From Shewanella olleyana (GTDB lineage Bacteria > Pseudomonadota > Gammaproteobacteria > Enterobacterales > Shewanellaceae), in assembly GCF_023283825.1 (NCBI RefSeq), contig NZ_JAKILD010000002.1, forward strand, positions 186,001 to 250,000: a stretch of 64,000 nucleotides of DNA, written 5' to 3'. The position numbers were made by a program, and so were the translations under genes. The notes under the pieces are model-generated. The model did no database searches and had not been told where the DNA came from. It saw only the letters and a program-made list of their open reading frames with translations. This document shows, one piece after another, positions 26,785-38,215 of the stretch; within the stretch, counting starts at the first letter, position 1, and each line of letters begins with the position of its first letter.

Positions 26785-27144
26785 ATGCCTAGAGTTAAGC
26801 GTGGTGTAACCGCTCGTGCTCGTCACAAGAAAGTACTTAAATTAGCCAAAGGTTATTACGGAGCTCGCTCTCGTACTTACCGCGTTGCTGTTCAAGCAGT
26901 AACTAAAGCTGGTCAATATGCTTACCGTGACCGTCGTCAGAAGAAACGTCAATTCCGTCAACTTTGGATTGCACGTATCAATGCGGCTTCTCGTCAAAAT
27001 GGTCTTTCTTATAGCCGTTTCATTAATGGCCTTAAAAAAGCATCAATCGAAATCGATCGTAAGATTTTGGCTGACATCGCTGTATTCGACAAAGTTGTAT
27101 TTACAACTTTAGTTGAAAAAGCAAAAGAAGCTTTAGCTAAGTAA
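26785..27144 (+). CDS. rplT: 50S ribosomal protein L20
   Basis: This 119-residue basic protein begins [16 protein letters not shown], the family signature, with the long N-terminal helix and the globular end ([12 protein letters not shown]). L20 is needed early in 50S assembly and acts as translational repressor of this operon in E. coli. AAAGGAGA precedes the ATG. A terminator follows within 20 bp. Confidence 0.97.
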
Positions 27145-27162
27145 TTAGCTGTATTGCTTTAA

Positions 27163-27188
27163 AAAAGGAGCCTTCGGGTTCCTTTTTT
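27163..27188 (+). terminator. terminator of the thrS-rplT operon
   Basis: GGAGCC and GGTTCC pair (one G-U) over a TTCG tetraloop, flanked by A-run and T-run. Confidence 0.85.
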
Positions 27189-27259
27189 TATGCCTATAAT
27201 TTATAAGAGTTAAAACTTCAGATACTTTTATCTATCCTGTCATTTAATGGAATAAACTT

Positions 27260-27814
27260 ATGACTCTCATTGTTACCCAGCGATTAAAAATATCACTCAT
27301 GACACTTGATGATGCAGATTTATTATTTGAATTAGATCAAGACCCTGCAGTCATGCAATATATTAATGGTGGAGAAGCACCATCAAGACAAGAGATAGAA
27401 GATGTTTCAATTCCTCGCTTAGCAAAATATCTAAATCAAGAGAAGTGTTGGGGCCAGTGGAAGGTATTTGATTTAAATGATGTTTTCTTAGGCTGGATTT
27501 TAATCAGGCCTATGGGGTTCTTTAGTGACAAACCAAAATTAGATGATTTAGAAATTGGTTGGCGCTTTAAACAAGCAACTTGGGGGAATGGAATTGCAAC
27601 TGAAAGTGCTTTGGCATTAATTAATCATATAAGTCAGCAACAAGATAGTATTTCAAAGTTTTCAGCAATAGCCGATCCATTAAATACAGCATCGATTAAA
27701 GTTATGAAAAAGCTTGGTATGACTTACATTGAAACCCAGCAATATCATGATGAAAATGAAGCGTTTGATGTTGTTTTGTATTCTTTGGATGTTACAAATA
27801 GAAAAGTTAAATAG
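27260..27814 (+). CDS. GNAT-family N-acetyltransferase (RimJ/RimL type)
   Basis: This 184-residue protein has the RimL-like start (VTQRLKISLMTLDDADLLFEL), the central GWILIRP strand, DLEIGWRFKQATWGNGIATESA (the acetyl-CoA-binding motif A region is QATWGNGIA) and NTASIKVMKKLGMTYI. It transfers acetyl from acetyl-CoA to an amine, perhaps a protein N-terminus or small metabolite; the target is unknown. It is monocistronic and ends in a bidirectional terminator shared with trxB. Confidence 0.87.
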   Translation: MTLIVTQRLKISLMTLDDADLLFELDQDPAVMQYINGGEAPSRQEIEDVSIPRLAKYLNQEKCWGQWKVFDLNDVFLGWILIRPMGFFSDKPKLDDLEIGWRFKQATWGNGIATESALALINHISQQQDSISKFSAIADPLNTASIKVMKKLGMTYIETQQYHDENEAFDVVLYSLDVTNRKVK

Positions 27815-27876
27815 TTTTGCTATCTTTTTTACACCTATATGTTTATATCTATTCTTTCTAAAAATATCTGATTAAA

Positions 27877-27898
27877 AAAGCCAGCTAATGCTGGCTTT
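27877..27898. terminator. bidirectional terminator between acetyltransferase and trxB
   Basis: AAAGCCAGC-TAAT-GCTGGCTTT is a perfect 9-bp stem with A and T flanks, serving both convergent genes. Confidence 0.85.
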
Positions 27899-27924
27899 AA
27901 TGTGGTTAGGCTTTTAATAAAAGA

Positions 27925-28893
<969 letters not shown>

Positions 28894-29053
28894 TCATGCC
28901 TTAAGCAATTTGCATGGATTGTAGGGAATTTATAGAGTGGGGTAAAGCGCAGAAGAGTCTAAGATATAGATTGTATTAATCGGTTTTGTACAGAAAAAGC
29001 ACCATTTGATTGATTGAGGCACTATAAATAAGCGCCTCCTTAAAATTTATTAC

Positions 29054-29545
29054 TTAATAACTGATATGACAGCTTGGTAATTCATTCTTTTCTAAATAAT
29101 TTTGATGATATTCTTCTGCCGGATGAAATTGCTGTATTGGCACTATTTCAGTCACAATATGTTTAATTCCCCATTTGCCGCTTTTTGCTAAATCTAACTT
29201 TGAACGAACGGCTGTGTCTTTTTGGTGTTTATCATGAAAAAAAATAGCGCTACGGTATTGATTACCAATATCTCCACCTTGTTTATTAAGTGTCGTTGGA
29301 TTGTGGTTTTGCCAAAATACCGCCAATAACTCTTCGTAAGACACAATAGATTCATCAAATTCAACTTGAACAACTTCAGCATGACCTGTGGTACCAGTTT
29401 TAACTTCTTCATAAGTTTGAAACTGGTCTTTTCCGCCCATATAGCCGCATTTAGCGTTAACAACACCGTCAACTTGCTTAAAAAAATACTCAACGCCCCA
29501 AAAACAGCCTGCACCAAATGTCGCTAATGTCATACTTACAACCAT
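29054..29545 (-). CDS. msrA: peptide-methionine (S)-S-oxide reductase
   Basis: This 163-residue protein carries the active-site motif GCFWG with the catalytic Cys, GYMGG, TGHAEVVQVEFD and HNPTTLNKQGGDIGNQYRS as in MsrA enzymes, which reduce Met-S-sulfoxide with thioredoxin. A second in-frame ATG four codons in (29533) is an equally possible start. It lies near trxB, whose pathway supplies its electrons, but is separated by about 180 bp. Confidence 0.93.
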   Translation of the reverse strand: MVVSMTLATFGAGCFWGVEYFFKQVDGVVNAKCGYMGGKDQFQTYEEVKTGTTGHAEVVQVEFDESIVSYEELLAVFWQNHNPTTLNKQGGDIGNQYRSAIFFHDKHQKDTAVRSKLDLAKSGKWGIKHIVTEIVPIQQFHPAEEYHQNYLEKNELPSCHISY

Positions 29546-29707
29546 AAAGAAGTCTAGATGGCTAAAATTATATTTAATCTGAACCAGAATGCAAGTAAAG
29601 TTTTACACTATGGTAATTGTCTCTTAACGTTAGCTTCCCTCAGTTGTGTTAGAATCAACAAATGTGATTGAAACCATTTCAGTTTAGCCGTCTTTCAAGG
29701 AGTCTTC

Positions 29708-30739
29708 GTGTTTCAACAATTAATTGAAGAAAAAGATTTTTTAGCATTTACTTTAGCTAATATCGATAAAGAAGTTACCCCTCAGAGTTTCACTCTATCT
29801 AACCAAACAACAGTTAAAATATTAGATAACGGTGTGATTAGTTTTACGCCCGAAACTGGTTCAACGAAAGATATTGTATTGTCTTGTGCGGTACACGGTA
29901 ATGAAACAGCACCGATTGAAATTTGTAATGAGCTCATTCAAGGTTTACTAGAAGAGAAAATTCAAACCGCACATCGGGTCTTATTCTTAATCGGTAATCC
30001 TGATTCAATTTTAACTGAAACACGATTTGTCGAAGAAAATATGAATCGATTATTCAGTGGTGCTCATTCAAAAGGTGAGGGGCTTTGTAATAAGGAAAGA
30101 GTTCGTGCTAAAGCATTAGAATTATTTGTTGCAGACTTTTTCCTCGATAATGAACAGTCACAACGTATTCATTACGATCTTCATACCGCGATTAAACCCT
30201 CAAAACATGAGAAGTTTGCCATCTATCCTTATAGGCCTGGCCGCACCTTTAGTGCTGAACAAATTATGTTTTTGGCTGGTTGTGATGTCGATACAATTTT
30301 ATTTCATCACGAACCGACAACTACATTTAGCTATTATTCTTCAGAGCAATTTAAAGCTGATGCATTTACTGTTGAGCTTGGCAAAGTGATGCCATTTGGC
30401 CAAAACGAGTTAAAAAAGTTTGCGAACACTCGAAAAATGCTTAATCAATTAATCACTGAGCAACAAATCAGTGTTTCTTCATTTGATGCGGAAAAGCTTA
30501 ACTTGTATAAAGTGTCACGTTCAGTGAATAAAAATTTCGATGATTTTACTTTTTCGTTTCCAAAATCCACAGTTAATTTCACTGGCTTTAGTCAAGGTGA
30601 AACACTTGCTACCGAAGGTGGAACAGAAATTAAAATTGAATATCCGTATGAAGCTATCGTTTTTCCAAATGAAAATGTACCTGTTGGCCAGCGCACGGTA
30701 TTATGTCTTATACCTGCGCCTAACGAAGATATACAGTAA
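29708..30739 (+). CDS. astE: succinylglutamate desuccinylase
   Basis: This 343-residue zinc carboxypeptidase-like protein of the AstE/aspartoacylase family starts at GTG 29708 behind AAGGAG. The zinc motif HGNETAP, NPDSI, the NRLF motif, the second zinc His in HYDLHTA and the catalytic Glu in FTVELGK are visible. It hydrolyses N-succinylglutamate to glutamate and succinate, the last step of arginine catabolism by the AST route. Other ast genes are not in the window, so the gene stands apart from its pathway. Confidence 0.92.
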   Translation: MFQQLIEEKDFLAFTLANIDKEVTPQSFTLSNQTTVKILDNGVISFTPETGSTKDIVLSCAVHGNETAPIEICNELIQGLLEEKIQTAHRVLFLIGNPDSILTETRFVEENMNRLFSGAHSKGEGLCNKERVRAKALELFVADFFLDNEQSQRIHYDLHTAIKPSKHEKFAIYPYRPGRTFSAEQIMFLAGCDVDTILFHHEPTTTFSYYSSEQFKADAFTVELGKVMPFGQNELKKFANTRKMLNQLITEQQISVSSFDAEKLNLYKVSRSVNKNFDDFTFSFPKSTVNFTGFSQGETLATEGGTEIKIEYPYEAIVFPNENVPVGQRTVLCLIPAPNEDIQ

Positions 30740-30812
30740 TTTGTAAACCTAAATATACAAAATTATTGAAAGGTTATTCATCAGATGGAATGAACATTAG
30801 TTGATCGCTAGT

Positions 30813-30826
30813 TTACGTTAACGTAA
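30813..30826. promoter_or_regulatory. palindrome TTACGTTAACGTAA upstream of the bkd operon
   Basis: A perfect 14-bp inverted repeat lies about 65 bp before the first bkd gene. It resembles, from memory, the binding motif of LiuR, a MerR-type regulator of branched-chain amino acid catabolism in Shewanella and relatives. Assignment is inference. Confidence 0.45.
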
Positions 30827-30889
30827 TGTTTGTTCGCATAGTATAAATTTAGCTTTATTTTATAAGGCCTCACATAATAAGAGCACAAT

Positions 30890-32068
30890 ATGAGCAACGC
30901 ACCACTGAATAATGAAACAGTGCATCGTGTCAGCTTCTTAGACAAAGCTTCATTGCACATTCCTATTTTAAAACTTCTTCAGGCTGATGGCACTACATAT
31001 GAAAATGCAGTCATGCCAGTTATTGATAAAGCGTTAGCTGAACGCATTCACGACACTTGTGTTTTTACCCGAGTACTTGATGAGCGTATGTTAAGTGCGC
31101 AAAGACAAGGTCGTATTAGTTTTTATATGACGTGTACTGGTGAAGAAGCTTCAATCATTGGCAGTACTGCTGCACTTGATGATGGTGACGTTATTTTAGC
31201 TCAGTATCGTGAGCATGCATCACTGCGTTATCGTGGTTTCACTACTGAACAATTTATGAATCAAATGTTCAGTAATGAAAAAGATTTAGGTAAGGGCCGT
31301 CAAATGCCAATTCATTACGGTAGTAATGAACTTAATTACCAAACGATTTCTTCTCCACTTGCAACCCAAATTCCACAGGCGACTGGCGTAGCTCATGCGT
31401 TTAAGCTGCAAGGTAAACGTAACGTTGCCATTTGCTACTTTGGTGAAGGTGCCGCTTCTGAAGGGGACTTTCATGCTGGCTTAAATATGGCTGCAGTATT
31501 AAAGTCTCCTACCATTTTCTTTTGCCGCAATAATGGTTATGCCATTTCAACACCAACTGAAGAGCAGTTTGCTGGTAATGGTATTGCAAGTCGCGGAGTA
31601 GGTTACGGAATGCATACCATCCGCGTAGATGGCAATGACATGCTTGCAGTACTTGCTGCAACACAGCAAGCTCGTGCTCACGCCCTTGAGTATAACGCAC
31701 CTGTATTAATTGAAGCGATGACCTATCGTTTAGGTGCACATTCATCTTCAGATGATCCTTCAGGGTATCGTTCTAAAGAAGAAGAGGCTAAGTGGGAGCA
31801 GCATGATCCTGTTAAGCGCTTCAAGCTGTGGATGATCAATAAAGATTGGTTAAATGAAGCTGACGATGCCGCACAATATGAAAAATATCGTGAAGAAGTA
31901 CTGAATGCAGTAAAAGTTGCTGAAAAAGTACCATTGCCACATATAGATGGACTCATTACGGACGTATTGGATAAGCCTACACCTGTTTTAGAAAAACAGC
32001 TTGCAGAGCTAAAACAACATATCAAAAAATATCCAAAGTCTTATCCTAAAAGCGCAGGGAGAATTTAA
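30890..32068 (+). CDS. bkdA1: branched-chain 2-oxoacid dehydrogenase E1 alpha subunit
   Basis: This 392-residue ThDP enzyme alpha chain has the E1-alpha features [24 protein letters not shown], the ThDP motif [31 protein letters not shown] and the phosphorylation-loop-like segment [16 protein letters not shown]. It pairs with the next gene product to decarboxylate 2-oxo acids from Val, Leu and Ile and pass the acyl group to E2. Only 2 bp separate it from the beta gene, so translation is coupled. The order of three genes without E3 (lpd) fits Shewanella bkd operons. Confidence 0.92.
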   Translation: MSNAPLNNETVHRVSFLDKASLHIPILKLLQADGTTYENAVMPVIDKALAERIHDTCVFTRVLDERMLSAQRQGRISFYMTCTGEEASIIGSTAALDDGDVILAQYREHASLRYRGFTTEQFMNQMFSNEKDLGKGRQMPIHYGSNELNYQTISSPLATQIPQATGVAHAFKLQGKRNVAICYFGEGAASEGDFHAGLNMAAVLKSPTIFFCRNNGYAISTPTEEQFAGNGIASRGVGYGMHTIRVDGNDMLAVLAATQQARAHALEYNAPVLIEAMTYRLGAHSSSDDPSGYRSKEEEAKWEQHDPVKRFKLWMINKDWLNEADDAAQYEKYREEVLNAVKVAEKVPLPHIDGLITDVLDKPTPVLEKQLAELKQHIKKYPKSYPKSAGRI

Positions 32069-32070
32069 TT

Positions 32071-33048
32071 GTGGCTGAAATGAATATGTTACACGCCATC
32101 AATGATGCATTAGCGATTGCCATGACTGCTGATGAAAGAATGGTGGTATTTGGCGAAGATGTTGGTCATTTTGGTGGCGTTTTCCGTGCAACTTCAGGCT
32201 TACAAGAAAAGTTTGGCCGTGATCGTTGTTTCAATACCCCTTTAACTGAACAAGGTATTGCAGGTTTCGCAAATGGTTTAGCATCGAACGGAATGACTGC
32301 TGTTGCAGAAATTCAATTTGCTGATTATATTTTTCCTGCCTTCGACCAAATCGTTAATGAAACCGCAAAATTCAGATACCGCAGTGGTAATCAGTTCAAT
32401 GTAGGAGGGTTAACTTTCAGAACCCCTTATGGCGGTGGTATTGCCGGTGGACACTATCATTCACAATCTCCAGAGGCTTATTTCACGCAAACCCCTGGAT
32501 TGAAGGTCGTTATTCCTCGCAATCCAGAACAAGCTAAAGGCTTATTGCTTGCTTCAATTCGTGATCCAAACCCTGTTATTTTCTTTGAACCTAAAAGACT
32601 TTATCGTGCATCAGTAGGCGAAGTGCCTGCAGGTGATTTCGAAATTGAAATAGGTAACGCAGATGTGGTTAAAACCGGTAGTGATATCACGCTACTGGGT
32701 TGGGGAGCTCAAATGGAAATCCTCGAAAAAGCAGCATCAATGGCTGAAATAGATGGCATTTCTTGTGAAATAATAGATTTAAGAACTTTATCACCTTGGG
32801 ATATCGAGACTGTTGCAACATCAGTTAAGAAAACAGGTCGCTTGTTAATTAACCACGAAGCACCATTAACGGGTGGTTTTGCAGGTGAGATTGCAGCAAC
32901 AATCCAAGAGGAATGTTTCCTACATCTCGAATCGCCTATAAGTCGCGTTTGTGGTTTAGATACGCCATATCCGCTTATTCTTGAGAAAGAATATATGCCA
33001 GACGAACTGAAAACTTATGAAGCAATCAAAGCTTCTGTCAATTTCTAG
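32071..33048 (+). CDS. bkdA2: branched-chain 2-oxoacid dehydrogenase E1 beta subunit
   Basis: This 325-residue transketolase-like beta subunit starts at GTG 32071. Features are [56 protein letters not shown] and the C-terminal [12 protein letters not shown]. It supplies the cofactor-activating Glu of the E1 heterotetramer. It lies between alpha and E2 genes with 2 and 9 bp gaps. Confidence 0.93.
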   Translation: MAEMNMLHAINDALAIAMTADERMVVFGEDVGHFGGVFRATSGLQEKFGRDRCFNTPLTEQGIAGFANGLASNGMTAVAEIQFADYIFPAFDQIVNETAKFRYRSGNQFNVGGLTFRTPYGGGIAGGHYHSQSPEAYFTQTPGLKVVIPRNPEQAKGLLLASIRDPNPVIFFEPKRLYRASVGEVPAGDFEIEIGNADVVKTGSDITLLGWGAQMEILEKAASMAEIDGISCEIIDLRTLSPWDIETVATSVKKTGRLLINHEAPLTGGFAGEIAATIQEECFLHLESPISRVCGLDTPYPLILEKEYMPDELKTYEAIKASVNF

Positions 33049-33057
33049 GAGCAAGAT

Positions 33058-34650
33058 ATGATTAAAGATTTTATTTTGCCTGATATTGGCGAAGGCGTAG
33101 TTGAATGCGAACTCGTTGATTGGATGGTTAAAGAAGGGGATGTGGTTGTTGAAGATCAACCCATCGCTGATGTAATGACTGACAAAGCGTTAGTTCAAAT
33201 TCCAGCACCTCATGCTGGTGTTATCACTAAACTTTACTATGCAAAAGGTGAAATTGCTAAGGTTCACGAACCACTATATGCCGTTGAACTTGATGCTACC
33301 GTTGCAAGCAATACAGACAACATATCTGACACAGAAACTACTGTTATAGCTGAAGAAGTTAACGCTTCTTCACCAACAGCTCATGAAACTTCAGCAGTGA
33401 GTAATGCCATAGAAGAATTTTTATTACCTGATATTGGCGAAGGTATTGTTGAATGTGAACTGGTTGAATGGCTAGTAGAAGAAGGTGAAATGGTGTCAGA
33501 GGATCAGCCAATCGCTGATGTGATGACTGATAAAGCACTGGTACAAATTCCTGCAATCAAAAATGGTAAAATTGTTAAACTGCATTACCGAAAAGGGCAG
33601 TTAGCCAAAGTTCATGAACCTTTGTTTGCAATTGAAGTTGAATCATCAAACCAAGCTGCTGAACCACAACAAGCAACTGTTGAAACCATTTCTGCAGATG
33701 TTGTAAATACAAACGAACCAGTGGCGCAAGGCAAAGCGTTAGCAAGCCCTGCGGTTCGTCGTTTAGCTCGAAGCTTAGATATCAATATTGCCAATGTACC
33801 TGGCAGTGGTAAGAGTGGCCGAGTTTATAAAGAAGATGTAGAAAACTTTGTAAACGGTAACTCTGTATCTAAACCATCTTCAGCAGAGACAACAGCCTCA
33901 GAGCCAGTGATTTCACCGACTCAACAAGTGGTCAGTCAATCAGTTGCTGACAGAGTAGAGCCAATTAAAGGTGTTAAAGCTGTCATGGCTAAAATGATGG
34001 TTGAGTCAGTATCAACCATTCCACACTTTACTTACTGTGAAGAGTTTGATTTAACCGATTTGGTTGCATTACGCGCTGAAATGAAACAGCGTTATTCATC
34101 TGATGAAGTTAAGTTAACCATGATGCCTTTCTTTATGAAAGCCATGTCGCTTGCTATCAATGAATTCCCAGTACTTAACAGTCAAGTTAATTCTGATTGT
34201 ACTGAACTCACTTACAAAGCAAGCCATAACATTGGTATGGCCGTCGATTCTAAAGTTGGTTTATTAGTACCGAATGTAAAAGACGTTCAAAGCAAATCAA
34301 TACTAGAGGTCGCTGCTGAAATTACTCGTTTAACAACAGCAGCTAGAAGTGGTCGAGTCAGTCCTGCTGATTTAAAAGGCGGTTCAATTTCAATTTCTAA
34401 TATTGGTGCCTTAGGTGGAACCGTTGCAACGCCAATCATTAACAAACCTGAAGTTGCTATCGTTGCGTTGGGTAAGTTACAGACATTGCCTCGCTTTAAT
34501 GCGAATGGTGAAGTTGAAGCTCGTAAGATTATGCAGGTTAGTTGGTCTGGTGATCATCGAGTTATTGATGGTGGGACAATTGCTCGTTTCTGTAATCTTT
34601 GGAAGCAATACTTAGAACAACCACAAGAAATGTTACTAGCAATGCGTTAA
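33058..34650 (+). CDS. bkdB: 2-oxoacid dehydrogenase E2 with two lipoyl domains
   Basis: This 530-residue acyltransferase has two tandem lipoyl domains, each with MTDKALVQIP whose Lys is lipoylated (near residues 44 and 164). A peripheral-subunit-binding domain follows (ASPAVRRLARSLDINIANVPGSGKSGRV), and the C-terminal catalytic domain ends in the HxxxDG motif (SGDHRVIDGG). Linkers are rich in Ala, Ser, Thr and Val. It moves the branched acyl group to CoA and forms the core of the complex. The two lipoyl domains are close copies with different linkers, suggesting internal duplication. GGAGC precedes the ATG. Confidence 0.93.
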   Translation: MIKDFILPDIGEGVVECELVDWMVKEGDVVVEDQPIADVMTDKALVQIPAPHAGVITKLYYAKGEIAKVHEPLYAVELDATVASNTDNISDTETTVIAEEVNASSPTAHETSAVSNAIEEFLLPDIGEGIVECELVEWLVEEGEMVSEDQPIADVMTDKALVQIPAIKNGKIVKLHYRKGQLAKVHEPLFAIEVESSNQAAEPQQATVETISADVVNTNEPVAQGKALASPAVRRLARSLDINIANVPGSGKSGRVYKEDVENFVNGNSVSKPSSAETTASEPVISPTQQVVSQSVADRVEPIKGVKAVMAKMMVESVSTIPHFTYCEEFDLTDLVALRAEMKQRYSSDEVKLTMMPFFMKAMSLAINEFPVLNSQVNSDCTELTYKASHNIGMAVDSKVGLLVPNVKDVQSKSILEVAAEITRLTTAARSGRVSPADLKGGSISISNIGALGGTVATPIINKPEVAIVALGKLQTLPRFNANGEVEARKIMQVSWSGDHRVIDGGTIARFCNLWKQYLEQPQEMLLAMR

Positions 34651-34677
34651 TACTAGCTGGTTAATATTCAACACAAT

Positions 34678-34705
34678 AAAGGACGCGAATGCGTCCTTTA
34701 ATTTT
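34678..34705 (+). terminator. terminator of the bkd operon
   Basis: AAAGGACGC-GAAT-GCGTCCTTT is a 9-bp perfect stem followed by AATTTT. Confidence 0.85.
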
Positions 34706-34755
34706 GTTAAGGCTTTTTGTATAATCTCCGGACGTTGTAACTTCTCGGAACCATA

Positions 34756-35823
34756 ATGATCACCTCGGCACCGAATATCGATTCTATCGAGTATCCATTT
34801 CCTGCAAAACCAGCTTTATTGTCAGACGCTGAAAAAGCTGCTGCGAAAGCAAGAATTAAACAATTGTTAATCGACCAAGACGCTGTTTTAGTTGCACACT
34901 ATTATACTGATCCTGAAATTCAGGCACTTGCTGAAGAAACGGGTGGTTGTGTTTCTGATTCTCTTGAAATGGCACGTTTTGGACGTGATCATCCTGCAAA
35001 GAAGTTGATTGTCGCAGGCGTTAAATTTATGGGTGAGACATCAAAAATCTTAAGCCCTGAAAAAACGGTTTTAATGCCAACATTGGAAGCAACATGTTCA
35101 TTAGACATTGGCTGTCCTATCGACAAGTTTTCTGAATTCTGCGATGCACACCCAGATCATACTGTTGTGGTTTATGCGAATACGTCTGCTGCGGTAAAAG
35201 CGAGAGCTGACTGGGTCGTTACTTCGAGTATTGCGCTAGAGATTGTTGAACACTTAGATAGTGAAGGCAAAAAAATTATTTGGGGACCTGATCGTCACTT
35301 AGGCAGTTACATTGCCAAAGAGACTGGCGCAGATATGTTGATGTGGCAGGGCGACTGCATTGTCCATGATGAATTTAAAGCCAAAGCACTAAGGGAACTT
35401 AAAATACAGCATCCAGACGCGGCTATTTTAGTGCACCCTGAATCACCTGCGAATGTGGTAGCTCTTGCTGATGCTGTTGGTTCTACTAGCCAATTAATTA
35501 AAGCAGCGCAGACAATGGATAACCAAGCGTTCATTGTTGCAACTGACCGCGGTATTTTTTATAAAATGCAGCAAGCAGCACCAGGTAAAACCTTAATCGA
35601 AGCACCAACAGGTGGTAATGGCGCTACGTGCAAGAGCTGTGCTCATTGCCCTTGGATGGCGATGAATGGATTACAGGCTATTGAAGCGTCGTTAACTGCT
35701 ACTGATAAGACAGATCATGAAGTATTTGTTGACGATGCTTTACGTGATGATGCGTTAGTGCCACTCAATAGAATGCTAAATTTTGCTAAAACACTGAACA
35801 TGAAAGTGAAGGGTAACGCATAG
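34756..35823 (+). CDS. nadA: quinolinate synthase A
   Basis: This 355-residue iron-sulfur enzyme condenses iminoaspartate with dihydroxyacetone phosphate in de novo NAD synthesis. Cluster ligands can be placed in [10 protein letters not shown] and [25 protein letters not shown] and [10 protein letters not shown] are family signatures. It is monocistronic, ending at a bidirectional terminator facing gapA. Confidence 0.96.
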   Translation: MITSAPNIDSIEYPFPAKPALLSDAEKAAAKARIKQLLIDQDAVLVAHYYTDPEIQALAEETGGCVSDSLEMARFGRDHPAKKLIVAGVKFMGETSKILSPEKTVLMPTLEATCSLDIGCPIDKFSEFCDAHPDHTVVVYANTSAAVKARADWVVTSSIALEIVEHLDSEGKKIIWGPDRHLGSYIAKETGADMLMWQGDCIVHDEFKAKALRELKIQHPDAAILVHPESPANVVALADAVGSTSQLIKAAQTMDNQAFIVATDRGIFYKMQQAAPGKTLIEAPTGGNGATCKSCAHCPWMAMNGLQAIEASLTATDKTDHEVFVDDALRDDALVPLNRMLNFAKTLNMKVKGNA

Positions 35824-35880
35824 CGTTTATTGAGTTATTACTTTTTAAGTTAGCTTGTAATGAGTTAACAGCGAATAACA

Positions 35881-35906
35881 AAAAGCCCTGCAATTGCAGG
35901 GCTTTT
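35881..35906. terminator. bidirectional terminator between nadA and gapA
   Basis: AAAAGCCCTGCAATTGCAGG continues as GCTTTT to make a perfect 26-bp palindrome, with T-runs in both directions. Confidence 0.88.
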
Positions 35907-35936
35907 TAATGGATTACGTCTAATGTATTAAGCTAA

Positions 35937-36947
35937 TTATTTAGCAGTCATTAGCGCGACAGTATTATCTAACATGCGGTTACTGAAACCCCATTCGTTA
36001 TCATACCAAGCCATAACTTTAACGAGTCGACCTTTAACTCTTGTTTGAGTTGCATCGAAATTAGAAGAGAATGCATTATGGTTGAAGTCGATAGAGACTA
36101 AAGGCTCAACATTAATGGCAAGCGCTTCATTTAAAGGTGAAGTTTTTGCTGCGTCAGCGACAATCTGGTTGATTTCTTCAACAGTAGTGTCACGAGATGC
36201 TTGGAAAGTTAAATCTACCAGTGACACGTTTACTGTAGGTACACGAACAGCTAAGCCGTCAAATTTACCTTGAAGCTCAGGAACCACAAGACCTACAGCA
36301 GCAGCTGCACCTGTCTGTGTTGGGATCATTGACATTGCAGCAGCACGAGCACGACGCAAATCAGTGTGGTAAACATCTGATAGGCGTTGGTCATTGGTGT
36401 AAGCATGAATAGTTGTCATTAAACCAGATTCAATACCTACAGCGTCGTTTAGCGGTTTTGCAATAGGAGCCAAACAGTTAGTAGTACATGAAGCATTTGA
36501 AATCACTGTCATGTCACTCTTTAACACTTCGTTGTTTACGCCATAAACAACAGTCGCATCGACATTCTTACCTGGTGCAGAAATGATTACTTTCTTTGCG
36601 CCAGCTGCTAAATGTGGTTGAACAGCTTCTTTAGAAGTGAAAATACCAGTACATTCATAAACCACATCAACGTTTAATTCTGCCCAAGGTAATTTAGAAG
36701 GATCTCTTTCTTGGAAAGTTAAGATTTTATCGCCATTAACGTAGATTGCTTCATCGTCATGGTCAACTTTAGCGTTAAAACGACCATGTACTGAATCATA
36801 TTTGGTAAGGTGAGCATTGATTGAAGCATCACCCAAATCGTTTAAAGCTACGATTTCAATTGGGTAATCCTTTTCGCTTTCATAAAGCGCACGTAAAACA
36901 TTTCTACCGATACGGCCATAGCCGTTAATTGCTACACGGATAGTCAT
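35937..36947 (-). CDS. gapA: glyceraldehyde-3-phosphate dehydrogenase, classical type
   Basis: This 336-residue NAD-dependent enzyme has the NAD motif [13 protein letters not shown] and the active-site Cys in [12 protein letters not shown], followed by HAYTNDQ. It oxidises glyceraldehyde 3-phosphate in glycolysis and works in reverse in gluconeogenesis. GAGGG precedes the ATG. The upstream region has a HexR-like operator. A second, longer gap gene lies 1.3 kb away on the other strand with a DUF2989 gene between them, an arrangement typical of Shewanella. Confidence 0.95.
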   Translation of the reverse strand: MTIRVAINGYGRIGRNVLRALYESEKDYPIEIVALNDLGDASINAHLTKYDSVHGRFNAKVDHDDEAIYVNGDKILTFQERDPSKLPWAELNVDVVYECTGIFTSKEAVQPHLAAGAKKVIISAPGKNVDATVVYGVNNEVLKSDMTVISNASCTTNCLAPIAKPLNDAVGIESGLMTTIHAYTNDQRLSDVYHTDLRRARAAAMSMIPTQTGAAAAVGLVVPELQGKFDGLAVRVPTVNVSLVDLTFQASRDTTVEEINQIVADAAKTSPLNEALAINVEPLVSIDFNHNAFSSNFDATQTRVKGRLVKVMAWYDNEWGFSNRMLDNTVALMTAK

Positions 36948-36990
36948 TGCATATCCCTCAAGTGATTATAAATCTGTTACGTAAATCATA

Positions 36991-37007
36991 TGGTAGTAAA
37001 ATTACCA
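36991..37007. promoter_or_regulatory. candidate HexR operator upstream of gapA
   Basis: TGGTAGTAAAATTACCA is a near-perfect inverted repeat whose core GTAGTAAAATTAC fits the published Shewanella HexR consensus as I recall it (GTARTWWWAYTAC). HexR is the KDPG-sensing regulator of central carbon genes, gapA included. Confidence 0.55.
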
Positions 37008-37182
37008 AATTAACGATTTTCGTCAAGTAAAAAAGCCTCAAAACGGCAATAAATCCCAAAATATCTGTATTTAATTTACAAAAGTCGACAATCAGCACTT
37101 CTAAACGACTTTTTTGAAAGTGCAATACACTGATGCTTGTTAATTAATTGCATTTTAGTGTAGCCAACAAGCGTGCCTTTGT

Positions 37183-38013
37183 TTATTCAAATCTTAATTT
37201 AATTTCACTTGTATCAAACTTACCTGCGTTAAGTTGCTTCACCAGTTCCGCCGCATCAATATTAAGTTGCTTTGCTAGTTCATTATTATTGGCTATTAAC
37301 GCTAATAACTTTTCTTCTGAAGCAGTGTTGTCACTCATTAGCGTATTAGCCTTAGTCAACAAATACTCATTTTCTGTATTTTGCTCTCTTCTATAAACGG
37401 TTGCGAGTGCAAGCAGCCAATCTGAATCTATATTGCTCGCCTTAACATGAGAAAGTAAATGCAAATACAGCAACTTGGCTCTAGCTAAATCAGTCTTAAT
37501 ATAATGAGAGGCAACTTGTGCGATCATAAAAGTTTCAGAGAGCTCACCGGCTTGTTCGGCTTTAATGACAATATCGCGAGAAGGGAAGTCATTAAATTTC
37601 GTCCAACGATAATAGGCAAGGTAAATATCGGGGTTATCTTTTGTGTACTCTTGTAATTGAGCTAAGTTTTGAGTACTTACAGCGTAAGCACGTTCTCTGT
37701 CCTCAGTACGATGTGTATTAATTATATGTTTAATACCTGCAGCCAATTCGATGCACTTACTGTATGACTCAAGTTTAATTAATTGGTCATAAAGTTGCTT
37801 TCCCGACGGGGTTTCTGTGATTTTTAATTGGTAGCGGCTTCGAATTAAGTCGCCTTTTTCTACTAAACACCAACTATCTTTGTGTAAATCGGCACAAAGT
37901 TCAGGATTTTTTTTACAAATGCTGCCACTATTTCGGCCAACATCACAACCAAATAAGGCGAATATAGCAGCAAATAATGAAAATGATGTAATTATTACTA
38001 AACTTTTGTTCAA
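37183..38013 (-). CDS. DUF2989 lipoprotein
   Basis: This protein of about 276 residues is set to start at TTG 38013, since GGAG stands 6 bases before it and the result is a clean lipoprotein signal (NKSLVIITSFSLFAAIFALFGC). The mature part is helical and TPR/Sel1-like in feel, with several Cys near the N-terminus (CDVGRNSGSICKKNPELC). It matches the DUF2989 family found in Shewanella and relatives, of unknown function. The protein is probably membrane-anchored in the periplasm. It lies between two gap genes. Confidence 0.8.
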   Translation of the reverse strand: MNKSLVIITSFSLFAAIFALFGCDVGRNSGSICKKNPELCADLHKDSWCLVEKGDLIRSRYQLKITETPSGKQLYDQLIKLESYSKCIELAAGIKHIINTHRTEDRERAYAVSTQNLAQLQEYTKDNPDIYLAYYRWTKFNDFPSRDIVIKAEQAGELSETFMIAQVASHYIKTDLARAKLLYLHLLSHVKASNIDSDWLLALATVYRREQNTENEYLLTKANTLMSDNTASEEKLLALIANNNELAKQLNIDAAELVKQLNAGKFDTSEIKLRFE

Positions 38014-38215
38014 AACAGGCTCCAAAACAGGAATTTCTCTAATAAAATTACACGTTTACTAAAAATTTCTTACTGGCGAAAAAGTGCAAATTTCATTACA
38101 ATGTCGCCGACCAAAAGGGGTAAACCCTACCAAATAACGATTATTGGTCTTTTCTTTTTGTTACTCAATTCTTTCTGCACACTAATGCTGAAATATGAGA
38201 TAAAGGATCTTTTTA

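Noticed and set aside
32956-33159. Minus-strand frames inside the bkd genes and other long genes
   Set aside because: They are antisense shadows of strongly conserved coding sequences.
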